Program-made: the position numbers and the translations under genes
The notes under the pieces: model-generated
The model's database searches: none
Seen by the model: only the letters and a program-made list of their open reading frames with translations
What the model was told of the DNA's origin: nothing
In this document: piece by piece, positions 11,522 through 22,304 of the stretch
Layout of the letters: each line of letters begins with the position of its first letter
Numbering within the stretch: position 1 is the first letter of the stretch
Source: Rhododendron vialii
Lineage: Eukaryota > Streptophyta > Magnoliopsida > Ericales > Ericaceae
Direction of reading: 5' to 3'
Length of the DNA: 64,000 nt
Assembly (NCBI RefSeq): GCF_030253575.1
Contig: NC_080559.1
Coordinates: forward strand, 8,274,501 to 8,338,500

Positions 11522-11534
11522 TGGTATCAAAGCC
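11522..11534 (+). other. Primer-binding site of copia element
   Basis: TGGTATCAAAGCC begins two bases after the 5' LTR. It resembles the initiator-methionine tRNA 3' end complement (TGGTATCAGAGC) used by most plant copia elements, with one G-to-A change. Confidence 0.88.
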
Positions 11535-11562
11535 AGGTTATTTTAGATCACATAGAAGAACG

Positions 11563-13119
11563 ATGTCATCGAGTTCGTCTGTTTCGAAGTTCGATGTGAT
11601 GAAGTTCGATGGAACTTCGAATTTCGGATTGTGGCAACAGCGGGTAAAGGATCTGTTGGTGCAGCAGGGCTTGTACAAGGGATTGAAGGCGAAGCCAGAA
11701 GCCATGTCTAACGACGATTGGGAAGAACTCCAGATGAAGGCGGTGAGTACGATTCGTCTGTGTCTTGCAGACGAAGTTATGTATCACGTGTTGGGTGATG
11801 AATCGCCGGCTGGGGTTTGGACTAAACTGGAGGGCAGGTATATGTCAAAATCGTTGACGAACAAACTGTTTCTAAAGCAGAAATTGTTTGGGTTGAAGAT
11901 GGCCGAGGGTGCTGATCTGATTCAGCATATCAACACGTTCAATCAGGTTGTGAGCGACCTGCAACGGATTGACGTAAAGTTTGAGGAGGAAGACCAAGCG
12001 CTGATGTTACTGTGTTCACTACCGATTTCTCTCGAAACCCTAGTTACAACCTTACTTTGGGGGAAAGAAACCCTAGAACTGGAGGAAGTCACTGCAGCCC
12101 TTCTGGCGTATAATCAACGCAAGCAACAAACAGAATCGCTGCAGGGTGAAGGTCTGGTGGTTAAGGGGTACGGGGATCGTGGCAGGAAGAATGAGAGGGG
12201 TAAATCAGTTTCGGGGCGTGGGAGGTCTCAGTCAAAGAACAGGTCCGAAGGCACGTTTGAGTTCAAGTGTTATAGGTGTCATGAACCGGGGCACATGAAG
12301 AAAGACTGTCCGCAGAAAAGTAAGGGAACTGACTGGAAGAAGAAGGGAAATGCAGGGGAAAGGAAAGATGGATCAACTTCTGCAAACGTTGTGGAGCAGG
12401 AGTCAGATGATGGTGATATGCTTTCGGTCTCAGCAAGTTTAGATCACATGGCAGATTCGTGGATTATGGATTCAGCATGTTCTTTTCACATATCTCCTAT
12501 CAAGGAATGGTTCAACACATACAGGTCAGTGGATTGTGGTAATGTTCTTATGGGTAACGATGCATCGTGTAAAGTCATAGGAATAGGCACAATTAAAATC
12601 AGAATGTATGATGGTATTGTGAGGACTTTGGGGGATGTTAGACATGTTCCAGAATTGAGAAAGAATTTAATTTCGTTGGGAACCTTAGACTCCAATGGTT
12701 GTGGGTATAAAACAGAGAGTGGAGTCATGAAGGTAACGAAGGGTGCTATAGTGATGATGAAGGCTTGTAAAGTTACTGGTAATATTTACAAGTTGGTAGG
12801 GAGTACAGTTGTAGGTGGAGCTGCTGCCACTACAACAGACGATACTGATGATACTATGCTTTGGCATATGCGGTTGGGACATATGGGAGAGCGTGGGATG
12901 TTAGAGCTACGTAAGAGGAATCTGCTGAAAGGGGTTAAATCGTGTAAATTGGATTTCTGCAAGTTTTGTGTTCTGGGAAAACAGTGTAAGGTGCAGTTTA
13001 GGAATGCAACTCACAGAACGAAGGGAATTCTTGACTACGTTCATTCAGATGTTTGGGGGCCAGTGAGGGTAGCTTCGAAAGTAGGATCTCTGTATTTCTT
13101 GACTTTTATTGATGATTTT
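11563..13119 (+). pseudogene. Copia gag-pol, 5' part (gag, protease, start of integrase)
   Basis: Open for 519 codons from the ATG at 11563. The open frame extends slightly upstream only through a GTG. Domains in order are: gag; a CX2CX4HX4C zinc knuckle (12268-12309, CYRCHEPGHMKKDC); protease with DSACSFHIS (about 12470); and the GAG-pre-integrase HHCC region (LWHMRLGHMGERGM … CKFC). It reaches the first aspartates of the integrase core (FLTFIDDF), where a solo LTR interrupts it. The same frame resumes at 14469. Confidence 0.95.
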
Positions 13120-14463
13120 TGATAGGTGCGTAAATATGCCTATTTACGCTCCCTAACTTAGACTTGTTATGTCTGTTTAGCGCGCTATTTGGGTTTTGAT
13201 ACCTATTAATTGTGTTCAGGACTCTCGGAGCCGATGGATAATATTTGATGCTAATGCACAAAGTTGGAGTTTATTTGGTATCAAAGCAAAACCGGTGCCG
13301 AAAAAGCTAATCAAGATATGGGACCGAGTGTATGCGAGATAAACTGAAGAGAGAAGCATTGGATAAAATTCCTAATCTACATTATGGAATTGGAGTATGA
13401 AACTGAATTGGGTTTGCACGTGAAATCTCGGCAGTCGAACGTGAGTCAATGGGCCCACTAATTACAGCTTTGGAAAGGAATAATTTGGACGGCCAATATA
13501 CAAATCGAAGGCTACCATTATAAAAGGAATCAAGGGTTTTGTTTTGAATGGATCTTTTTTTTCTCACGCAAAAACAGGGACTAGGAGCGGCAGCCGACAT
13601 CGGGATCAACTTCTTCCCACAGAGTGAAATGACGAACGGGGGTCGGCAGCTTTTGGAGAAAAAGTTACGGACAGAAGAATACGGGACAGGCTGCGGCACA
13701 TATTGGTTTTACAGTAATGTTTTCTTTTTCTTCCAAGTTTTGATGCTTTGTTCAATTTCTCGCACACTAGTTACTCGTTTCAGTTTCTGTTTTTTTTAAT
13801 AAAGTTGTTCTTTGGTATTTGTTTGATTCGTATCTTTTATTTATTTCATATTTAGAAGCATGTTTCAAGTTAAGGTTTCTTTTATTTTATGCGCAATGAT
13901 TAGTGAGTAGTCGTATAGGTAGGGTCGTGAGGTGATTAGCACACCGTGGTCAGTCTGGGCACTGCTCTTATTTTTAAAATAAAATAAATAATTTTAGATT
14001 GGAAAAATACTTCCCGCGGACGAATCCAGGCATTGTCGGAGCCCATGTGAACGGGAGAATGGGGGTCCAAAACTCATTCTCCGCTGCGCATGAGTAAACG
14101 GCGACCATTAGGATTCGCATCTTTCGGGGTATCTTTTCCTCACTAAAATCGAACGTTTTAAGAATACTGAATGGAGCAGGTTAATCCGGACTTGTTGCGA
14201 ATGCTATGAATCCTACGACCGTACCTTCCTTTTAATTTTCTGAAAAGTACAATCAATTTCTAGATTTTAGTTAATCTCTCAATCAAAACGACAAGGGGTG
14301 GCTACCTAAGAGCCCATTTAAATTATAACAACCCGAGTTTTTAGTCAGCACACATCACCGTCTTTGTGGATTCGACTCCGGTCTTACCGGATATTGTGCT
14401 ACGTCGGTCTCCGCCCTACGCTTGGGGCAACCCATTAATTTAGGATTAGGAAATCGTCAAGCA
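13120..14463. mobile_element. Solo LTR nested in copia integrase
   Basis: A 1344 bp insertion starting TGATAGGTGCG and ending CGTCAAGCA, flanked by the 5 bp duplication ATTTT (13115-13119 and 14464-14468). Removing it with one repeat restores the integrase frame exactly. TG…CA ends and a 5 bp duplication with no internal coding fit a solo LTR. The right-hand sequence (tgtggattcgactccgg, cctacgcttgggg) resembles LTR ends of large plant Ty3/gypsy elements of the Tat/Ogre group; that lineage call is tentative. Confidence 0.85.
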
Positions 14464-14468
14464 ATTTT

Positions 14469-16880
14469 TCAAGGAAAGTTTGGGTGTACTTCATGAAGCA
14501 CAAGTCTGAAGTCTTTGCTAAGTTCAGAGTGTGGAAAGCTGAAGTGGAAAACTAGATAGGGAAAAAGATTAAGTGCCTCAGGACAGATAATGGGAAAGAA
14601 TTCAAGAATGGGCATTTTCTGAAGTTTTGTGAGGAACATGGGATTCAGCGACACTTTATAGTTCGAAAGACACCACAGCAGAATGGGGTGGCAGAAAGAA
14701 TGAACAGAACCATTGCAGAAAGGGCACGGTGTTTGAGATTGAATGCGGGAATTCCGAAGGTTTTTTGGGCAGAAGCAGTGAGTATGGCATGCTTTGTTAT
14801 AAACAGGTCACCGAGTGCTGCTTTGGATGGGAAGGTAGCTGAGGAGATGTGGACAGAGAAAGAGGTTGACTACTCAGGGTTGAGAATTTTTGGGTATCCG
14901 GCCTATGTTCATGTTCCCAGTGATGAAAGGTCAAAGCTTGATGCGAAGTCTAGACAGTGTATCTTTCTTGGTTATGAGAAAGGGGTCAAAGGGTACAAGC
15001 TTTGGGATTCAGAGACAAAGAAAGTGGTGATCAGTAGGGATGTGGTATTTGATGAGGACTCTATGATCAAGGCACATCAGAGGGTTCAAAATTCTGAGTC
15101 AGAGGAAGTGAACAGCAAACAACATGGCGTACAGATTGTGCTGGAGAGTTTTGATATAGGTGATACTCAGCCAGATGAACAGCTTGATCAACAGCAGCAG
15201 CAGGAGCAGCAGCAAAACTTGGCCGCTAGGAGAACCAAGCGCACTATCAAGCCACCAGTGAGTTATGGGTTTGATGACTTGGTTTCTTATGCATTGACTA
15301 CTACTAGTGGGGATCCATCTACTTTTCAGGATGCTATTACGAGTTCTGAAAGGGACCAATGGATGGAAGCCATGGTAGAGGAAATGGAGTCTTTGCATAA
15401 GAATAAGACTTGGGAGTTGAAAGAACTGCCCAAGGAAAAGAAGCCAGTAGGTTGTAAGTGGGTATACAAGCGGAAATAGGCAGCAACAGAAAAGGAGAGG
15501 GAAAAGTTCAAGGCTCGGTTAGTGGCAAAGGGGTATTCACAGAGGAAGGAGATTGATTTTGATGAGGTCTTTTCTCCAGTGGTGAGACATACGTCAATTA
15601 GGATTATCTTGGCATTGGTGGCTAGCTATGATCTAGAGTTAGAGCAAATGGATGTGAAAACGACATTCCTCCATGGTGATTTGGAGGAAGTCATATACAT
15701 TGAACAGCCTGAGGGGTTCAAGCAGCCAGAGACTGAGCATCTTGTTTGTAAGTTGAAGAAGTCCCTTTATGGGCTGAAACAGTCTCCAAGACAATGGTAC
15801 AAGAGGTTTGACTCTTTCATGATACGGATTGGGTACACACGCTGTGAGTATGATTGTTGCATTTATGTTAAGAGTCTTGATGATGGTTCCTATATTTTCT
15901 TGCTTCTTTATGTGGATGATATGCTGATTGCTGCGAAGAGTATGGTTGAGGTAAACAGGTTGAAGTCTTTATTGGGTAAAGAGTTTGACATGAAGGATTT
16001 AGGAGCGGCTAGGAAAATACTTGGGATGGAGATTCGCAGAGATAGGTCAGCTGGTAAGTTGTGGTTATCTCAAAAGAATTATGTGGTGAAAGTGTTGGAG
16101 AGGTTTAGTATGAATAATGCCAAACCGGTCAGCACTCCATTGGCAAGTCATTTCAGATTATCTTCAGCTCAGTGTCCGGTGTCAGATGAAGAAATTGAGG
16201 ATATGTCAAGGGTGCCTTATGCAAGTGCAGTGGGTTGCTTAATGTATGCAATGGTTTGTACGAGGCCTGATTTGGCACATGCAGTTAGCACAGTCAGTAA
16301 GTACATGGCCAAACCAGGCAGAGAGCATTGGAAGGCAGTCAAGTAGATGTTCAGATACTTGAAAGGTACTTCAGATCGTAGGATTATGTTTGGTAGGCAA
16401 CGGGGTCAGATTTCAGTTGTTGGGTATGTGGATGCGGATTATGCTGGGGGTTTGGATGACAGAAGGTCTACAACTGGTTATGTGTTTGCACTTGTGGGTG
16501 GGCCTATTTGTTGGAGATCCATGGTACAACCTTTGGTGGCTTTATCCACTACTGAGTCTGAGTATATGGCGGTGATTGAGGCAGCTAAGGAAGCATTGTG
16601 GTTGAAAGGGTTTGTTAAAGAGCTTGGCATAGATCAAGGTGGAGTTCAGTTGCATTGTGACAGTCAGAGTGCCATTTATTTGGCAAAGCATCAAGTGTAT
16701 CATGCTCGAACCAAGCATATCGACGTGAGGTTTCACAAGGTGAGAAAGTTGATTGATGCAGGAGATTTGATACTGGAAAAGGTGCACACTTCTGAGCATG
16801 CAGCTGATATGTTGACAAAGACGGTTACTGCAGACAAGTTCAAGCATTGCTTGGACTTGGTTAATGTCTCCCGGTGCTAG
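14469..16880 (+). pseudogene. Copia gag-pol, 3' part (integrase, RT, RNase H)
   Basis: One continuous frame of 803 codons before the terminal stop, with three internal TAG codons at 14553, 15477 and 16344. It carries the end of the integrase core, reverse transcriptase with YVDDM (15909-15923) and RNase H (DADYAGG near 16431, TESEYMA near 16555). The second and third stops fall where copia proteins normally have Trp, the first where Gln is usual. All three fit C-to-T type decay. The product is not functional as one polyprotein. Confidence 0.93.
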
Positions 16881-16952
16881 GAAAATGGAGGCATCCCTCC
16901 AACTTATTAGATAGTGATGGTTATCTTCTGAAGGGGCGAGAGTGAATTCGCC

Positions 16953-16963
16953 AAGGTGGAGAT
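16953..16963 (+). other. Polypurine tract of copia element
   Basis: AAGGTGGAGAT directly before the 3' LTR, the standard position for plus-strand priming. Confidence 0.75.
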
Positions 16964-17250
16964 TGTTAGAACTATGGCTCATATGTTATTGGGGGGTGCG
17001 GGGGGCGATGTATGGTAGGGTTCGTACAGGGGTATTTTTGGGATACAGGCCAAATACCAGATTAGGGTTAGAATAGAGTCAATATAAATACTCTATGTTG
17101 TAAACCCTAATTCATACTGTGATAATAAAGAACAGCAGCCGCTCTCGCTCCCGTGGACGTACCCGATTTTGGAGAACCACGTATATCTCTGTGTTGATTA
17201 TTTATTGTTTATACTCGTAAATCGTGTGAGTTTGTGTGTCGATCCTAACA
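16964..17250 (+). repeat. 3' LTR of copia element
   Basis: 287 bp, TGTTAG … CTAACA, followed by the duplicated GTTAT. It differs from the 5' LTR by about nine substitutions and one length change in a G run. Confidence 0.95.
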
Positions 17251-17457
17251 GTTATAAAAGTTTCGTTTGCCGAACAAAATAAAAAAAAAGTGCACTGTTC
17301 ACTAGCAACTTTGGCACAAATTTTCTTAGTGTTGGTGTACATGCTTTTAATATCATAGTATTTTTAGCACTCTTGCTTTTAGCATTTTTAACACTTTTGA
17401 GAAACTACCCCTAATTCTTAAAACGAGGTGTCAAAAATTTTCAAATATAGTCACAAG

Positions 17458-17655
17458 GGGTTAGCCTTGTTGTCTTGGACCGAAACTCAGAGGTTAATTT
17501 GTTTCCACCTAAAGTTAGGTTCAATTTTTCTAACCAGCAACTCTTATGGCTATCACAATTCCATGTGCATGCGTAAGCGTGTGAACAGACTGTAGAATGA
17601 GTCATATAGATTAGTTCAAAATTCGTGTAAGTTGGTCCAAGACATCTTATATAAC
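17458..17655 (+). repeat. SINE-related repeat, U2 copy
   Basis: A tRNA-like start (gttgtcttggaccgaaactc), a body with cgtaagcgtgtgaa and ttcgtgtaagttggtcc, and an AC/A-rich end. Equivalent copies are at 46618-46815 and 53757-53960. Weakly related to the SINE at 4351. Confidence 0.45.
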
Positions 17656-17879
17656 CACCAAAACAAATTCAATGATTATGTTCTGTTTTGAAGGCATTAG
17701 GAGATGATTGTGCACTAGTTGGAATTTGATCTAATCTACAAGCACAACTCACCACCAATGATTGCTCCCCCAAATGGGAAGAAAACAACAAAAAGCTGCT
17801 CATAATCATGTTGTACTTGGTCAACCATCATTCGTCAATGTACCATGTGGATCTCATGCTATAATTTGGTATTTACATA

Positions 17880-18115
17880 CTCTCTTCGTCCCATTTTTAT
17901 TGTTCATTTTCGTTTTTTGTGTCATTCTTTCAACGCTTATATCTCCCAATTTACAATGTTTTTCATAATTTTGAAAACTTTGTATTATAGATCTAATCGA
18001 GAACTATCAAATAAGATTCATATTGCATATTTTTGGAGATTCATATAGGAAGATATAAGCGTTGAAAGAACGACACGAAAAACGAAAATAGACTATAAAA
18101 ATGGGACGGAAGGAG
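17880..18115. mobile_element. Stowaway MITE, U2-specific
   Basis: 236 bp with ends CTCTCTTCGTCCCATTTTTA and the complement of its right end (TAAAAATGGGACGGAAGGAG). It is flanked by TA (17878-17879 and 18116-18117). U4 reads tttacaTAttaaagg with no insert. TA duplication and the CTCCnTCnGTCCC-like end define Stowaway (Tc1/mariner). Confidence 0.88.
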
Positions 18116-18190
18116 TATTAAAGGTCTTAAACAATCAATATATAGATTGGACTTTAACCCACCAGTAATCCTGTTAATCTAATATTATAT

Positions 18191-18345
18191 GAAGAGTGCT
18201 AGGAACAAAGAAAATAGACAAAGAATTGATCCTTAAAGTGTACATGAACGCTTAGATTCAGTGTGCAGTGCATCTGAGCCGTTCATGTACACTTTAAGGG
18301 TCAATTCTTTACCCATTTTCTTTGTACTTAATATTTCTCATACTA
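18191..18345. repeat. Stem-loop MITE with 28 bp loop, U2 copy
   Basis: Arms of about 32 bp (AAAGAATTGATCCTTAAAG… and …CTTTAAGGGTCAATTCTTT) around a loop at 18251-18278. Weaker outer complementarity runs to both ends. U5 lacks the element; U4 has it with the right arm shortened and the loop inverted. Confidence 0.7.
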
Positions 18346-18569
18346 TATTAGTGTGATGGAGTCTCGAATATTATAATAATAACTTTGAAGAAAACTGTTC
18401 AAGATTTTGTGATGGAAATAAGGGAAGTAGACCCACAAAAAAGAAAAGCACACTGGGGACTAGTATTGGTCTAAGATGCATGCATTTTACAAAAAAGGCA
18501 AAGTTGTTGGATTTATTCAAACGACGTCTTATTGACCCGAGTACATAAAGTTTTAGAAAAAATATACAT

Positions 18570-18725
18570 GCACAGAAATAAGGGTTAATGCCAAAATTAT
18601 TTTTATTAATGTCAGATTTTTTAGTGCCTAAAAGACTTATACCATGGACATGGTATAAGGCTCTTAATTATGCACTAAAATTTTAACATTGACAAAAATA
18701 ATTTTGGTATTATCAGTTTTCCTTG
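18570..18725. repeat. Short inverted-repeat element, U2 copy
   Basis: taatgccaaaattatttttat … aaaataattttggtatta arms with a central ACCATGGACATGGT palindrome. Related copies occur at 47360-47485 and 35330-35515, and a disrupted one near 1637. Confidence 0.5.
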
Positions 18726-18799
18726 AAGAATTAAGATTTCAAAACTTATCTGTTCTCTCAAGTCCCTCCACCCCCAGGCTCTTGGGATACCGATTGATG

Positions 18800-20320
18800 A
18801 TTTGTAAGAGTAATTTTTTATTTTGAACGGCAAAAGAAAGTTTTATTAATCTTTGAAGATTAATTATGTTGCACAATTAACTAACCTATCATCATGCCAT
18901 ACATATCAAGATCATTTGTGCCGTTCATGCCTTAATATTCAAGCAGAAGTAAAAGCCTACGAAAATACTAGAAAGTAATGTCTTCATCTGCCGTCGAAAA
19001 ATAGAAAGTAAACATATACCAGCGGCTGAGGGTTGACTTGTAATTTTCATTTTAAACCTTTTGACGTCCCATACTATTTTTTTTTATTGGCCATAACATT
19101 CGATATACAAGCATATATCGATTGTATTGAACTTTTCATATGGTCAAAATGATCACAACTACTCGTGGCAAGTAGAAGCTCCTTCAATAAAAGTTCTCTT
19201 TTTCGGTAAGTTTCCTTTAATAAAAGTTGAGTACGTACTTGAGGAAGAGTACCCCTACGGCCCTACTCATATTTGACGAGGCCCTTCATTCTCTCTGTGA
19301 GCTTGTGCGCAACTCGACAAATTTTGAAATTTCGAAGTTAACCAATTGTCAGACAAAATCTCTAGAGGCTCTAAGATTTGAAGTGTCTAGTTTCCGTGAG
19401 ATCTAATCATATAATCTTGTAAAGAACAAACACTTATTACTTTCTCATGACGTACTACTTGATCACCAAGCCCCTCAAGCATCAGCCAACACTCATAAAT
19501 TGTCATAAGTGTGTTACGAAAGTTCAAAATTGCCAAACAGATTGCTATGACTGTTTTTGCTTGAAATATTAGTGGTTGTCACTCCAGTGGCTGTTGGTGG
19601 TGTCGGCGTCAACCTTCCAGGGAATACATATATGCATGTGCTACTACTACTTCTACTATTCTTTATGCATAATAATGAATATGAAGGGAAGCAACTGTGT
19701 ATGGACCCAAGGGGGACCACGGCTAGCTCGCCCTTATTTCTTTATTAACCAATCTATCTTGTACGAGAAAATCTTTTTTACTGAGTTTTCTGTGAAAAAA
19801 TGTTTACGAAGTACCATCGCGCGCGTCCAAAATTTATTGGTGAACTCTTCTCTGAAAAAATTTGTTTAAAATTCGGACAGTTGATCGCCGAAACGGATGA
19901 TTGTGATTTGGTGCCTCCTTGATTTGCTTATCCAGGACTTCTCCGCGAATAAACTTCTCTCGTATATATGTAGTGTATATCAGTACATAGTAATAATTTA
20001 AAGTAAACAGCCATCAGCATCAAGTGGCCGGTCCCTGTGCCTCCTGGCATAAGCACTTACGCAAGTCATTGGCCGACATTTGGAGGTGGACGGACAACTA
20101 GGTCTATTTTATTTGTGCTCGATCGGGGCGGATAGAAGAGGGTGCCGGCACGTCCACAATTCTAAATATTCTCATGAGTCATACCATTTTAAAGATTGAT
20201 TTAGACAAGTTTTATGAGGTTGGCCCAGCCCACTAAATCCCCTGTGGAATCAAATTATTAAAATTCCTATATGTATGTTGCAAAACTTTCCTAAAATTTC
20301 AAGTTATTAAACACAAAAAT
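18800..20320. other. Intergenic of U2, no gene seen
   Basis: Homologous to U4 47570-49130 and, with gaps, to U5 54400-55420. Short frames of 60-97 codons shift or break between copies, so I do not call them genes. Confidence 0.6.
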
Positions 20321-20324
20321 AAAA

Positions 20325-20760
20325 TCAACTGGGATTAGTTGAGTTGGTCAGGACTCTTACATCTTAATACTCCCTCCATCCATGTTTGTTAGTCCCTTTT
20401 GGGAGTATGTCATTTTCAATTGTTTATATCTTTTAGTACTTTAAAAGAAATATACAATATGAATCTTGTTTGATAGATCGTAACTAGTTTTATTGTTCTA
20501 TATTTTCAAATTTATAAAAAATATTATAAATTAGAAGATAAAATAATTTTAAAATGGCACAAATTTCTGTAATGGACCAACAAAGGTGGACGGAGGTAGT
20601 AGGATATTAGGAGTTCGAGTCTTCCCACATGTAAATGAGTGTTCTTCCGTTGGATTATTTTCCTCCCTAATGGGGGCTCTTAGTTGGGGTGGGTTCATAG
20701 TGGTTGAGTAGTTGGGCTTAGTATAATGTCAACTCTCACACAATTAATATAATGTCTCGT
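20325..20760 (+). mobile_element. SINE with Stowaway inserted in its tRNA-like head (U2)
   Basis: The head reads TAGTTGAGTTGGTCAGGACTC (A-box-like) before the Stowaway and GGAGTTCGAGTCTTCC (B-box-like) after it. Joined, these resemble a tRNA gene. A T/G-rich body follows to about 20760. The same nested structure is in U4 (about 49128-49560) and U5 (about 55420-55855), so it predates those duplications. Confidence 0.6.
20370..20599. mobile_element. Stowaway MITE, U2 copy
   Basis: CTCCCTCCATCCATGTTTGT at the left, with the complement of ACAAAGGTGGACGGAGGTAG at the right, between TA dinucleotides. 230 bp. Copies at the same place are 49173-49400 (U4) and 55459-55691 (U5). Confidence 0.85.
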
Positions 20761-21289
20761 AATTTGTACTTCACACACGATATCATGATCTCTTCAATTG
20801 ATTGACAAAAAATAATGCAGAAATAGAACAAGAAGGTGACATTCTAAATTATACCCATCTTATTTTCAATCAGCGCTCTGACGAAGGATACAGGGAGGAG
20901 GATAATGAGCTAAAAATACATGTGGCCACAAAAAGTGCAAGAAAAGTATGCTCTCGGCTCTCCTATCCTTACTTGTCGCCACAAGCTTAGTCTATTGAGT
21001 CTATTCATGTCAACTCTGCGAATTAAATGGCCTTTCGGGTCTTGGCCTCTGCCCTAGCTGTTGCATTAGTAATTTGTAAATTGTTGACAAATTTTTCCTC
21101 GATCCAATTAAAAAGTAAACAGTCAACAGAATGTCATGTGCATACTTGTCCGCTGAGATAGATCTAGAGATTTTTCTAATTTCCTGAAAACAAATTGTAT
21201 ACGTGTGTTTTTTCAAAAAAACCTCAAAATGCATAGAAATAATTCAATTTTGTGAAGAATGAAGCTAAAGGAGAACAACTGGTGGCGGT

Positions 21290-21530
21290 CTCAATCTCAA
21301 GGACATGAACACTATGCCTCGTTGGAGCAATTTCAATGACAAGTCATTTCTCAAGCAAAAGTCATTATTTGGCATGAGATCTCGAAAAATAAGCTCCAAT
21401 GATAAGCTATTTCTCAAGCCAAAACAGACTTTGCCATTTATCAAGCCAAATTTTGCAATGAAATAGTTTTGGTTTTAAAAAAAGGCTCAAACAACATGAG
21501 ATGCTCTTAGATAGTCTAATCGACATATTT
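21290..21530. repeat. MITE-like repeat with GAGCA ends (U2)
   Basis: It runs from GGAGCAATTTCAATGACAAG to ATGAGATGCTCTTAG, with internal direct repeats of caatgataagctatttctcaagcc. Copies are at about 50120-50345 and 57540-57725. The ends resemble the PIF/Harbinger-like GAGCA termini elsewhere in the window. Confidence 0.4.
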
Positions 21531-21991
21531 ACAACTAATTCACTTCAACTATTTTCACAACCATCTGGTGAGAATTAGGACCCTCAATTTTCATATGAAA
21601 GAGATGAGAAAGTGCCGTTGAGATACAAGCCCGTTGGCACGATATTTTCGGCCACCACACATAATCAATCCTACCTCATTCATCATATCATCTCCCAATA
21701 AAAAAGCACATGTTAGAGAGAGAAAATCTAAAAGCTTGTTTATTTTGATATTTGAATTTTGAGTATCAAGTGAAAAAAAATAGAAAAAGAAATGAGAGTA
21801 GAGATTTAATTTTTTTTATAAAAAATCGTGAGCTGAAGGAGAATTCAAAATTCCAAATAACAAAATGAATGTCAAAGGGCCGGGAAGGCAACTTATCACC
21901 TTCATCTTACACTTTGCCCACGCGCACACCAATTCATGTCTTGACAATGTAAAGTTGGCATCTTTGAGTTGAGCCGTTCAATCCTTTGAGA

Positions 21992-21994
<3 letters not shown>

Positions 21995-22036
<42 letters not shown>

Positions 22037-22150
22037 AAAACAACACATTATTCACCTGTTCTCTCTCGCCCTCTCCAAAAACAACACATTATTCCCGTGT
22101 TTTGACTTTCTCATTTTGAACCTCTCTCTCCCATCTTCTCCATATAAATA
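21995..22150 (+). promoter_or_regulatory. Core promoter of U2 PUB gene
   Basis: CT tract 21995-22034, then a partly duplicated segment (acaacacattattc twice), then TATAAATA at 22143-22150. The B-type leader to the ATG is about 154 bp and ends ATTTTCCGCCAATGG. Confidence 0.65.
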
Positions 22151-22304
22151 AGCCAATATTTCTCTATTCCAACCATCTTCAATCCAATTCATAACTCCCC
22201 CAACAACCTTCTTCTCCAATCAACACTTTATCTGTTCTCTTCTTCTCTGATTATATACCCATTTTCATCAACAAATTCATCTTGGTCTTCTTTATTTTCC
22301 GCCA

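Larger units (their letters stand above)
11234..17250 (+). mobile_element. Ty1/copia LTR retrotransposon (TNT1-like), nested
   Basis: A complete element in U1 only: LTRs 11234-11519 and 16964-17250, primer-binding site 11522-11534, one gag-pol frame, polypurine tract about 16953-16963. It is flanked by the 5 bp duplication GTTAT (11229-11233 and 17251-17255). The empty site is in U3 at about 46413 (gaattGTTATaaaag). By eye the two LTRs differ at about ten positions, so the insertion is not brand new. Coding is broken by a nested solo LTR (13120-14463) and three in-frame TAG codons. Confidence 0.97.
10498..17346. mobile_element. PIF/Harbinger-like MITE split by a copia element
   Basis: Ends are GAGCATGTACAC at 10498 and its near-complement ending 17346 (terminal C changed to T), between TTA trinucleotides. 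The undisturbed sister copy in U3 is 824 bp (45683-46506). Here it is interrupted by the copia element at 11234-17250. The left segment carries a CT tract (about 10672-10700) and a TA microsatellite (10882-10937). Confidence 0.8.
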
